A stretch of DNA of 64,000 nucleotides. It comes from Ectocarpus siliculosus (taxonomy: Eukaryota; Sar; Phaeophyceae; Ectocarpales; Ectocarpaceae). How positions within the stretch are numbered: the first letter of the stretch is position 1; each line of letters begins with the position of its first letter. Positions 22,131 through 33,775 of the stretch are shown piece by piece. The notes below the pieces were generated by a model. It was not told the DNA's origin. It ran no database searches and saw nothing but the letters and a program-made list of their open reading frames with translations. The DNA lies in NCBI GenBank assembly GCA_000310025.1, contig FN648414.1:1-64000 (forward strand), in the 5' to 3' direction. Both the position numbers and the translations under genes were made by a program.

Positions 22131-24100
22131 GCGCGCAAATACAGAGAGAGGTGTGCGGAGGAGGTGAAGTCGCAGATATTGTTGATGATAGCCATGATCT
22201 GCACCAATTTACGAAGAGTAAGTAAAACTGGGCCATGTGTTGTACTCCCGATCATCACGACACAATTTCGCCAAGAAAAACAATGCGTTGTGTGTATGAC
22301 GTGTGTAACCTCGTTGTTGAAACTGACGATCGTAAGGTTAGTTGATGTTGTTGTTGTTGCAGTGGTGGTGGTGGTGGTTGGTGTTGTTGTCTGCCACAGA
22401 ACAAACGTCCTCACCGTTTCCAGCTTACTTCTACTTTACTTCCACATGATTCTCAAAAGAGAGGAAAAGAAAGGAGGAGCGAATTTCCGTGGGCACATAA
22501 AAAACAATCCCAAACAGAAAGCAGGGTAGCAAGGAAGGCCCAACATATGAGCTTACAGAAGATGCTTAGCCAGTAGATACAGGAGTCCACATCTCCCTTG
22601 ATTGTGGTAGGCTGCGCGTCCCAAGCCAACACCACGAGAGCTTCTGTAGAAAATGCATCATATACGGGCACAATTAAACGGAAATGACAGACAGACCTTA
22701 CCTCCCATCGTCTTACCTACAAGGGCAGGTTTGTTTAAGGCGTAGACAAAGGCGTAGAGAAAACAAACCGAGTTTATTGAAACAACTCGAATTGCCATAC
22801 TGTTTATATTGGGGCACCCGGAACGCATTGCGTACTGCGGGGCCCCCTCGGTCGAGAGGAGGAGTCGCATGTGTTACCATTCTGTTCAAGCCTTGTGTCC
22901 ACAGAGTCTTAGCGTGCAGAGAGAGTATCGCAGAGACAACTAGCGAGGTGGTCACATAGAAGGCTTCTAGTGGTGTGCCAGCCTCTGGAGCTGACAGGAA
23001 GTGGAGTCTTTTCCCGCCCACCCACCCCTTTTCTTTCGAAGGTGGGGGAAAGGAGAGGACGGATTAAGTATCCGGTAGAACTTATTATAGCTGTGTGTAT
23101 GTGAGGCGAAGAAAATGGTAGGGTACCATTTTAGGGACTTGGTCATCTGAGACTACTGTGTGCAGTAAGATTGGTTCCCTCCACCGCAGGAGAGAGCACC
23201 CTCAGTTGCTGTTTGGAGGGAAGAGAGAGACAGTCTTTATTGGGAGAGAGGCAGAGGCACGATAGAAAGGCCGCAGAAACGTGTCTGTCTGCGGGACGTG
23301 CTCTCTGCCAGTTTGGTATCTCTCTCTTCCCTCGGGCGGTAGAAAATATTAATAAATGCAATTCGAAAGAAAACAATAAAACAGTATAGACAAAGAGTCT
23401 CGGTCTGTTTTCGATATCCAGACCAACCCCGTTCCACGCTCTGGATGTCCGAGAGGGTTGCAAACACACACCAAATACACACACAAGGCTACCAGCTTCA
23501 GTAGACTACGTCAGCAAGCTACAGCAGTAAGTGTAGTACCACCCGAATCATGCAGCCACAGGGACTGGCCTGTCATGGGCATGCGTCAAGCCCACACGCC
23601 CCTAGACATGTATTATCAGTTGATTGTATAAAATATTTGGTTGCAAGACGTGAGTAGACGCCTTTCATTCGAGCGTGTGTCGGTCTGGATGTCGAGCGAT
23701 CAAAAGTGACGGTCGACAGGGCAAAAGGATTGGATCTTTTTAACACACAACCACATATGGTGCAACGTGCCCCCATGTGACCCACCACGCCCACCCACGA
23801 TCTCCACCGTTGTGCCTCTGGAGCAGGAGAACGAGACGACTCAGAGCAACAGAGCAAGACCCAGCACTTTCAATGTTTCGTTCGCCATTAACAGGGGGCG
23901 CTGGCTAGACAAATGTGGCCAACTGCTCTAACTCTAGACTGTGGTAGGCAGAGAGATACGGGGCAGCATGTGTGCGTTTGACAACGTGCCAGGTGAGAGG
24001 GGCTCCGCAGAATTATCTCGGATCTTAGATCGCCCCGACATCGGCGATATCCACCCCGCGATCTTCAGGTCCGGCAGGTGAGTACCACACCAAGAGGACC
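22037..24100. other. Intergenic region, no supported gene
   Basis: Between the EF-hand gene and the tectonic gene, both on the plus strand. It contains a GTTGTTGTTG/GTGGTGGTGG microsatellite around 22,345-22,390 and several short frames with no family signal. A plus-strand frame at 23,968-24,077, starting with ATG and ending at a GGCAG/GTGAGT donor, could be a 5' exon of the next gene. It adds nothing recognisable. Confidence 0.4.
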
Positions 24101-24151
24101 ATGCGCACGTGCATGGGCGTACAGAACGACGCAAAGGGCACGCCACGTCGA

Positions 24152-27100
24152 ATGATGAAGAGGAAGAGGAGTGAAGGTCTCTCGCAATCAGCAAACAAGA
24201 GGGTGGTGATCCTCCTCTCGATCTACAAGGTCGTCGGAGCAAACGGACTGTTTGCCTGTGATTCGGGAGGTTGGGATGTGACACCAAGCGAGGCGTACTC
24301 TTGGAGCTATGCACCTCCGCAGGGTTGCAGCTGCGAAGAAACAGGAGTGCCTCTAGCAGATTGCAAGGTGGGTGTAGCGTCGAAAGGCAGGCAAGTCACT
24401 CGAGTTGGCCTATGGCGATGATGGAGGCACCGTCTCGATAGAGGGAGAGGGATCCAGATGTTCTCTACAGCATACACGGCAGAGCCTTGTCCTGGTTGAG
24501 CGTGTATTCACCTCTTCTGTATGCACATCTCATCGCCCAACCTCACCGGGGCAGCGCTTGCCCAAACTACTGTGTTTGGTGAACGGATCGTAGACAAAGG
24601 CGTTTATCTGCAGGAGACATGCCACTGCTGTATTCTACAGTACTCCAGCTAGACTTGTACAGTAAGTTCTACACTTGTGGAGGGTTAGAGCCTGTTTATG
24701 TGTATGCTACCATAAAGCGTACACCACTGTGGTCGACCAATCACCTATTATTTATAGTACACGTACAATAGATGCCTCGAAGTAGATCCCTGTAAACGAG
24801 CGTGGTGAGCATACGGATCCTCGGAGTATGTACGTTCTGTGGTAGCCTAAACGTTTCAAGCTGAACTGTCTCGAACCAGCAGAATACTGTATGTCCTCTC
24901 TTTCGCTCGTGACACTTTGTTTGTTTGTGTGGTTATATTATTGCAACCATCCCTATCCCTACAGTTGTACGAAAAATACATTGAAAAGTGTAGTACTCTG
25001 TACATACACTGAAAGTGTAGTACACATCTCACCACGAAAAATGGGAGGACTGTCGCAATAACAACTCTTAGGACGAAAACACACAAACATCCCTTCTTCC
25101 CACGGAAAGCAGATCTTTGACTGCGGGTGCGTGTGCGATCTAACGGCGGGCCAATGCGACACGAACTGCTGCTGTGATGCCGAGTGCACTCAAACTGAGT
25201 TAGAGCGCTTCGCGGAGCTGGATTCATGTCTGGATGAAGGTCCGGCGGATGAGGTCACGACCACCTGCTACTCCAGCGGTAGGTTGTCCTTGGTGGCAGG
25301 GCTGTGAGCGAAAGTCCGACGTACGCTCAGTTCCATTCCCCTGACACCTGAAATGAGCTCAACCGCCGGACAGGATAGTGTGTGCTTCGCCTCACATGAA
25401 TACGACATAGACCATGCCTCTCGTAGTGAAGCATAGAGTCACTTTTACTCTATATGCTCGCATGGGATGGAACTGGGGTTACGGGAAATGTCTTCGTCCT
25501 GGCAAGCAAGTTAGCACCCGTATCAGATCGAGTATATATCAGCTTGGACAGCCCCGGCACCACCATTTCCAGTGAGTGGTAAGTCAAACACGGAACCTTT
25601 CGGAGAGGAACGAGAGGGACATGTGATGCCTCAGGAGGCGCCGGACCGGGTTTGGCGGTTCCTAGGGCGGCTTGGCACGGACATGATGGCGCGAGTATCG
25701 CTGAACCCGAAACACGTGTCGAGGACCACAGAGATAAGAAATATAGCGTCATTGCTTGATTCAGCACCGGCAGAAGTCGAACAACCCATACCACGGAAGG
25801 AGCCCTGGCCACGCGTGTGGGATTCTTCCCTAATCGCGTATTCATCCAATCGTTCGATTTGGGGCTACAACAAATTAAGAACTTCATGGCATAGTCGGGC
25901 AATCCTGTGCAGGCACATCCCCTTGCTACACGAAGTCTCCCGAGCCATGGGAACATATGGTACTCGTCCCCGGGCTTAAACAGGGTTGGATCCTCGGCGA
26001 TGATAGTGCTTGTACCCCGGGAGAAATGAGCCTTCTTCGCCCGGCCCTCGACCATAGGCTTCCATTGCTGGGGTGCTCAATGTTTTCCACGCAAAAAGCC
26101 GTTTGCTGCTCCCCATGGTTGCAAACTGTATCGCCGCGGGGTACCTCCATACTCTCGGTGCAGTGTGAGGGCATACTCTCGGGGCAGTGTGGGGTGCACT
26201 GCGAACAGATTAGGTCTGGTTTCATTGACAGGATACAACCACAATATACACGGCACTGGTTAAAGGATGGGGGTGCCTTGCGTTGGTCTGGAATGGTTTG
26301 GGAAGGAGAGTGTTTGTCAATTGCTCGTCGAGTTCCTTTACCGTTTATTTATCGCGACAACTCTACCCACGTATCAACGTCCGTTTCGCTGTCGAGTTAA
26401 AATTTCTGGCCGAGTGGTAGTCGCCACAAGTGTTCTACATCGAAAGCATGCAAACCCTACCATCGCCACACCAATAACAGACCATCTGGACAAGATCAAC
26501 CCAAGTTACCCCCTTACTGGCGGGGGTGCCGCCCAAGGGGCCGTGGACGGCCTACTCTGCGTGCAATACGACAACAGTGCTTCTAAGGGAGAGTTTTTCG
26601 AGGTACGTTGTAGGATCTAGGTAAACTGTGGTGTCCAACAGTTACAGCAAGCGTTCTCGTGACCGCGGGCTGGACATTTCGGGATGGCACAGGGGGATCG
26701 AAACCAGCAACGCCACAACCAGACCACCTTCTTCAATACCACAAGTAAACTCTGACAACGAGATGCCCGTGTTCATAAAGAGAAGTTCTGATCTTGGCGC
26801 GATATTTTTTCAGAAATAGAGCGTAGTTTCGACAACGTTTATTGCCGTATGTTCTTGGTGTGATTTTTTCTGTTCTCGCTGGTCCGCGTCGACGATAGAT
26901 ATCGAAGGGGCACCCCCGACGCCGTTGCATTGCTTCGAACGGAATCGATAAGGAAGACCCCTCTCAATGCCACGAAATGTGCCATTCTCGTGCGCTCTTC
27001 AACCTTTGGACGTCACCAGTTGTTGACCACTATAACCTCATTTACCGGGGCCGCCTGGTCTTCACAGTAAAACTTCTAGTATTTTTTGGGTCTCAGTTGT

Positions 27101-30100
27101 TTGGCATCCCGAAACATGAAACGCGTACAGGTCTCCCTCTACCGAAGGTATCTACCCAACATGTGCTCCGCACCCCTTGGCCGTTTGTGTTGCAGTATTT
27201 GCTCCCCCTATTGTTTCGGCCATCAAATAGCGCTCTCTCCCTCCCCCCCTACCCCCTCTCTCTCAGGACCCTGGCACGCTGCCGATATCTATTTTTGGCG
27301 ACAGCGGAGCGTCCGAGTTCTCGTACCACGACAACCTGGCAGCATCGGCCGCATCGGGGGCCACCGAAACCGACTCCTTTTTCGATACGGGGTGAGGATG
27401 CATTGAACGATTGAGCTGGATCCTATGAAAGTTCCATGCAGTACGACCATGAACACGAGTCCAAGTTGCCACAAAACGAACGGAGAAACAGGCCATCGAC
27501 CGTTGGACTACGCCTTTCTAAGTACCTGGAATTTTTCCACTCACAAACAACAAGCTGCCAAGACAACTCTGGCTCAGGATATGCTCAATCAAGCTTGCTT
27601 TCGATTGTTTCGTCTCATATCTTGCGCGGCTCTTGATAACATGCGAGTGAAGGCCGACAGGAAGGCAGGAGGGCATAAATCTTGAGAGCTTTCACCTTGA
27701 GGGTATCAAGCATTTTGAACAGACTATGCCAACGTACGTTTGAACGCTATAAGGTTGTGTTCTTCCGAAGGCAGCGCACGCGATTTACTTCGGCATATCA
27801 TTTTCTTGTCCTTTCCTCGGTCGCTTCATCTACAGCGACAGAATACCTGCCGCCTTCCTGGCCGACGATGGCGGCACAGTTGCGGCTTTTGGCGGCTTCT
27901 TTCCGGTGAGCAAGTCTTATATCACTATTTATGTGTTTCATTGAAAGTTCGCCCCATGACCATAACATTGGAGTTCGGCTTCATGTTTGTCTCGGGATTT
28001 GAGCCAAGCATGCCTGATAGAAGAAACCTCTGGTAGACTGGGATGAAGATCTCTTCCTCTCGATGATGTCGTGGAACGACTTCATTATGCCCCGGAATGG
28101 GTTCAGATTAGTACCCGTTGCGAGCTGTTGGGCGTGTACAGTCGAGCGATCTGACTAAATTACACCGCATGTTTTGTGTTCGTGACTCTGCCGTCGTGGA
28201 GATTTCTCTATGACTCTCAGTCGAAGGTGAAGGACTCATGCCGGTCTTTACGAGGAGGCGAAAGGGAACATGGTCCTCTAAAATTACCCACGAATCCACT
28301 GTTTACGTTTACCCACGAAAGACTTGGTACTTTTACTGCGAGTCAACGAAATGTTACTGCAAGGGCCATGACTGACTGATAACGCCATCACCGACGGCAG
28401 CGGTGACCAACGGCTGGGGCCAATGAAACGAGGTTATTCGTTGTGTGGTTTCGAGCTTGGTATTCCCGCGATAAAAAGTGAAGGAATATTCCCGCGATAA
28501 ACAGTGGAGGAGTACGCCTACGCTGGGGAACAACGATAAAATCTCGCAGCCGTGATGCAGAAGCATATTTCCGAAATGAACCGCAAAGAACCCTATCCAT
28601 GATCTTGCTGTTTTGCTGAGAGCAGCTGCCGGTGGCCGATGACACCGGCCAATGTAACGAGGCCAGTTTCGTGGAGTTCGCAGTCCCCGTCCCCTCGACA
28701 ATCGGAGAGGAAAATACGTGCGCAAGGGAGGTGGAAAACCTCGCAAGTCAGTGCTCGTCGGTGTTCTCGTGGGGGCGTTTCACGAACCAGCTTTACGTGG
28801 GAACCGATGGAACAGTGGCACCCGCGCCGCTCGTGATCGGCGGCGAGTATACCGCGGTGAGATCAGGACCCGTACCGCCGAGGCCTGGGGCAAGGGGGAG
28901 GGTAAACAGTAATCATGCCTCAGATGAAAAGGACAACACCGTTCGTATTCCTAGTAGGGATGCCCATGTTGTATTACGCTCTTGATAGTTTGCCATTTTG
29001 CGCATATCATTTTGCTTCTCCTTTCTTCGAAGGCACGCGAGGGAGTTCTCCGTCATACCTGGCGGTTTCACGGGGGGGGGGGGGAAGGAAGTTTTCTTTC
29101 TCATCAACGTGGCTATTAACCCACTCACCATCTTGCACATGTACCAATGTGCCCGAAAGGCGGCGTCACCCCAGCACCCACCCAAGGTCGCTCAGAAGCA
29201 AAACTAACCAAGGACAACGAACCCTTATACAGTCGCGCCAGATAATAAACCAAGAACGATACAACATCGTTCCGAAGGACGGTAGGTGTGGCCGCCTTTC
29301 AGCAGTACAGGCAACCCTCAAGCAAAGGATTAGAGCAGTATTCACCGAGTATACGTAAGGACGGGATGAAGGTGCGGAATGTCGGTCGCTTGTGGCGGAA
29401 TTATTGTGTAGGGTTACCTAAAGCAGAGACATTCAGACTTCGCCGAAGGATGAGCCATACGCTCGTGCGCGGTATTGACGCTTCTCTTTGAGGTGTTGGT
29501 GACGACGGCAGCGTCTCGAAACACAGCAAGAAACTCGAAGACTAAAACGAAAAATAATATTTACGTATCGGCACCCGCACGCTCTGCCCGGTGCACGCAC
29601 CGCAACGACAGGTGGAGATATCGTCCGTAACATGGCGGGATTGGGACACCGGCCAAGAGACGGACTTCATGGACGTCAACTGTGGAGTGTACTACTACGA
29701 CGGGGCGGCTGTGGACACAGTAACGACGAACTCCGCCTGTATTTTGGGAGGGGGTACCGGGGAGACGGTTGCCTCCGCCACCGATGTCTCGGATGGGTGC
29801 AAGAACGCGCTGGCGTCTGTCTGTTACACCGTGAGTACATGTGAGGTAGTCTTGAGCACGCGTCTAGTTGCACCTGTCTCGCTGCAGCTTGCCAGGGCAG
29901 CTCGGGATGACTTAGTACCGCCCGCGCGTGCTCTGAACATTGTGGAGCGAGTCTTGAATTTTCGTCTCTCAATTGCACCCAACCAATGTTAAAACAAACA
30001 CACGGCTGTGATAGTTGGTTGTCATGGGCCAACGTTTCCTTAGTCGAATACGCGATTCTCGTCCGCTACGACGCTTGTCTGCGATGCGAAATGGGCCAAG

Positions 30101-33100
30101 ACCCGACGTGGTCCGTCCTTGCATTCAGTAAATCAGGGCTGCCCAACGCTGTAGCTTCGGCTCACAAACACCACGACTGCACGCCCCCCCCACCTCCCAT
30201 TGCCCGGAACAGAAACTCCCTTTGCCCTTCTGTTTCCTCTCTTGCCCTTCCTCTCTCTGTTAATTCCTCGCCTAGATAACTCACGACGGCGAAGGAGGCG
30301 TATCCGCCGTTTCCGCAGCGGTGGTGCTCACGGACATCCCTCCCGGCCCGAACGGCGGCAGTTTCTCTGCCGTATCGCCTCAGCAGTTCTCCGTGGAGTT
30401 TCGTCTGGACGAAACATCCGACTCGTTTGCGGACATGACGCGTAGCCAGGACCTGGGAAACTTGGTGGAGAGGGGAAGGTCTGGAAACCCAGGGTATTTG
30501 CCGGGGCTCCCCGTGCTCGCCGGACGGCTGGAATCGTTCGGTGAGTGACGTTCCGACACGCTTCGAGATAGTCAGGTCTTCCGTCGGTGCTGTACAATGC
30601 TGTACGATGCCCCACACGATTTCTCTTGAGCAAGCGCTGTCGCGGTTGTAGGACAGGGCTGTAGGGTTCGGTCGTCGGATTCGACGTGTTTGGTGAATTT
30701 TCAGAAGCCGAGATTTGTTTCACAACCGTTGATTCCGGATCGCCTTGTAGCACAGTGGTCGGCGGCGTGAAGCTGTTGTTGCCGCTCACTTCAAGCATCG
30801 TGCTCACCTGTGCTCAAGACCCCATAATTTCGGTAGGAAGACGAATCACGCGATACGTATGAATATGTAGCCTTTGAGCTCGGAAAGCGCATGCATCGAC
30901 AGAGGCCGGCAGGGTGATCGGCATGTCTGGTTCATGCGTTCATCGACTTCGTGTACTCGTAGCAATGTCTTTCACCCTCGCATTCTCGTTTCGTCTCAAA
31001 AATTTGTCCCGAAAGGCACAATGCCGTCGAGCAGTCAACTCTCGGGAGTCGCTCCACAGTATTCTTTCACTTCGTAGCAACTCGTACAAACAGAGGTGTG
31101 TGGGCAATGGGTGAACATTGAGCAACCATGGGATGCTCAACCACCTCGCCCCCTGCGCGCTCCTTGCCAGCCTGGCCAGCGAATAGCGGGCCACGGTGCG
31201 AGGCTTCGGTAGCCTGAGGACTAAGTCCATGGATGATTCTGAGTGCTTGCTGTTCTCCACAATTCCTGCTTCGCTCGCCATGTTTCGTTTCTACGTTGAC
31301 TGAGCGAAGACGACGACGAGTACATTGCTCCCGGAGGGAGCAATGGTGGCGGGGGCCTAGAGCTGATGGCCGGGGAGGGGCGTGGCTGTGACGACGTTGG
31401 AACAACTCCGGTGGAGTTTGCGTATGACGGTGTCGGCTGCTGTGTTCTCTCTCTCACCCGAGAAGCCCTGGCGGAGGTGAGGCTGGGAGAGACCCTGACA
31501 GAGAGAGAGAGAAAGAGAGAGAGAAGCTACAGACCGAGAGAGAGAGCGAGAACAACCCGCAGATCAGACAGAGACAGAAAGACAGACAGACAGACAGACA
31601 GACAGGCGCAAGAGAGTGAGGCAAGAACACATGTGTCACAACTACCTCAAATCTGATAGTGTACTGTTTCTAACTCGCGACCCAAGCATGCCAACGACTG
31701 GTTAAATGGTTCGTGACCCGGGGAAATTGAAATCAACCTCGGAGGTGCAAATGTTTGTCTTGTTGTCATGTTACACATCTCGGTGGACATATATTGGTAG
31801 AGGCAACCTTGGAATCACCTGTTGGCTTTGTTTGTCGAGTCTCTCCGTATATGTTTAAAGACCCAGGAATGCCCTTGCACCAAAAACGAAAGCAACTGAG
31901 TCTAGGAGAGAGACGGGTTGATGGGTAATTTCCGTAAGCAACACCGAACGGCTCAGAATCGAAGAGGGAGTTGATGCGAACAGTTGCGACCCGCTGCATA
32001 CTCCGGTTAAATGCCAATCTAAACGAAACCGTCCGCGTTGCGCTTGCCCGAACGTGCTGTGTGGCAGCACTGTACAGGTTCCGGGCAGCACGTGGACCCT
32101 GAGACGGGCTTCACCCCTTTGGCGTTTGGGAACACGTCCTCAACGGTGGAGTACTTGGGCATCTACGGCAACGCCGACCCGTTGGACGTGTCCCAATGGG
32201 TCGAACTCCCGTTAGCTTCCAGCGCAGACACGGCATCCTGGGACGACGAGAGGTGGGTGTGTGCGGGCGCCGAACTACCACCACCGTGGGGTGATCGAAA
32301 CCTTTCTAAGTCTTCGTCCACCCTTTTCCCTACGAGTTTCTTTCTTCTCCCTCTTGCCTATCTTTACCGCATTTTTCCTCCTGCTGGTGAGAGGCGGGGA
32401 ACATCCTGTTTACCGCTTTCTGATTTGGAACGCTCTCTGCCCTTCCTCAAGTTGAGTGTAGAAGAGCCACAAAGCTATACAATTAAAGCTGTTCGCAAGG
32501 GTGAGATAAAATTCCAATTATCTCCTCCGTCCGTCCGAACATCTTTTCTGCGGACCGTCCGCCCCTCCGTCCCCCTTGCTCACCCTTGCCCCCGCCCCCC
32601 CTCAACAAAAGTGGGATGTGCTCCAGCATGGTGTCAACCTTGGAGTACAGAGTGTTGTACACCGCCGTGGGATCTAAGGCAAACCCGCAGGTGACAGATG
32701 GGGGTCGTTAGGGAAAATGGCGGCGGTGCTGCCACACGGTGCGGTTTCGCCAGGAAAGGCGTGTCTTGGGGGGAGCGTTTCGGGTCCTTTCCCCGCTCTT
32801 GCCACCCGTTTCTGTCGTTTCTCCGCATGTACTCGCTCGGTACAGCGTATGGTATAGTATGTCTTGTGTTGAGTGCGTTGTTTGTCGGTCTGCCGCAACG
32901 CAACGCAATCTCGGTTTCCACTCTCCGTGCGTCTGATACTCACGCACGCACTACTTGTTTCATAAATACTTAACATGAAAACAACAGAGCAAGATTGTTT
33001 CTGCCGCTGCTCGGTATGGCAAGTCGGACTGGATCTGGCGCGAAGAGTTTGCGGATGAGCAAAATTTTCTGGTATGCAATACCGTGTCATTCAAGATGTA

Positions 33101-33775
33101 CGAGCAAGAGGTGTGTACTGCATTTCTATCACTAAGCGATGGGGTCAATGTGTAACTTTGGAAGAAACAAAACCGCGTGTGGGTGTTGAGGGGTGCAGGA
33201 AAAGCAATTGTTTCTTTCCAAGAGCGATATCATGTATTTTCCCGGCACGTTCAAGAACCAAAACAGATCCAATTGTTTTCTGTGTTGTCTGTCATGCTGG
33301 TCATGCTTCCTCTCGGCCTGTCGTCCAGACCTTTATGTGTGAGTGGTTCCTCTGCCCCCACTTATTTATGCGTCGTGATTGCTACCTGCGCCCAGCGTCG
33401 ATGTGATTACATTACTGTGCGAAACCCTGATTTGTAGTAGACCCATACCTTACTGATCCTGTACCTCTATCGTTGTCCTTGCGACCCCTGCGATACATGA
33501 CAACTCTGACACTTGGTCTCGCGTCTACTGATTCCTCCCCTGCCCTTGGCCCTCACGAATCATCAATTGATCCACAGACGCTGCGGTACACTCCACCATC
33601 CCCCCCAGTGGCGTTCACTGTTCCATGGGACGTATTTTATCCGTTCTACATATCGACGTCCGGCGGCACGGCATCCACACCCTCGCATAGCACTATGGAC
33701 GGTTTCTGCATCGCAGTTGCTCTACTTGGCCTGTCTGCGTTCTGGACTTTTTCGGCGAACAGCTTTCCGTTTTAG
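24152..33775 (+). CDS. TCTN: Tectonic-family protein (ciliary transition zone)
   Basis: Tectonics are secreted or membrane proteins of the MKS/B9 complex at the ciliary transition zone. Fourteen exons in consistent phase give about 748 residues: 24152-24367, 25113-25278, 26481-26602, 27267-27391, 27836-27905, 28623-28856, 29612-29830, 30276-30540, 30705-30832, about 31321-31476, 32068-32252, 32612-32690, 32988-33071, 33578-33775 (TAG). The start has a basic stretch then VVILLSIYKVVGANGLFA, a plausible signal peptide. The family's Cys-rich block is clear: CGCVCDLTAGQCDTNCCCDA. Later blocks fit the family: DGLLCVQYDN, the REVENLASQCSS Cys region, SGNPGYLPGLPVLAG (the NPGY.xGxPL motif), YGNADPLDVSQWVEL, VGSKANPQ and VPWDVFYPF. 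A hydrophobic helix (FCIAVALLGLSAFWTF) precedes the stop. The start codon could also be at 24,101 or upstream. The 31,321 acceptor is weak. Orthology to TCTN1, 2 or 3 is not resolved. Confidence 0.85.
25279..26480 (+). other. 1.2-kb tectonic intron with long antisense frame
   Basis: The intron is fixed by in-phase exons on both sides. Inside it, the minus strand is open from 26,055 to 25,450 (201 codons) and the plus strand from 25,572 to 25,979. Neither matches a family I recognise. Long open frames on both strands inside one intron suggest a recently inserted, unidentified element rather than normal intron sequence. I saw no clear terminal repeats. Confidence 0.4.
31577..31606. repeat. (GACA)n tetranucleotide repeat
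   Basis: About seven GACA units, preceded by GA-rich sequence from 31,498. It lies in a tectonic intron directly after exon 31321-31476. Confidence 0.93.
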
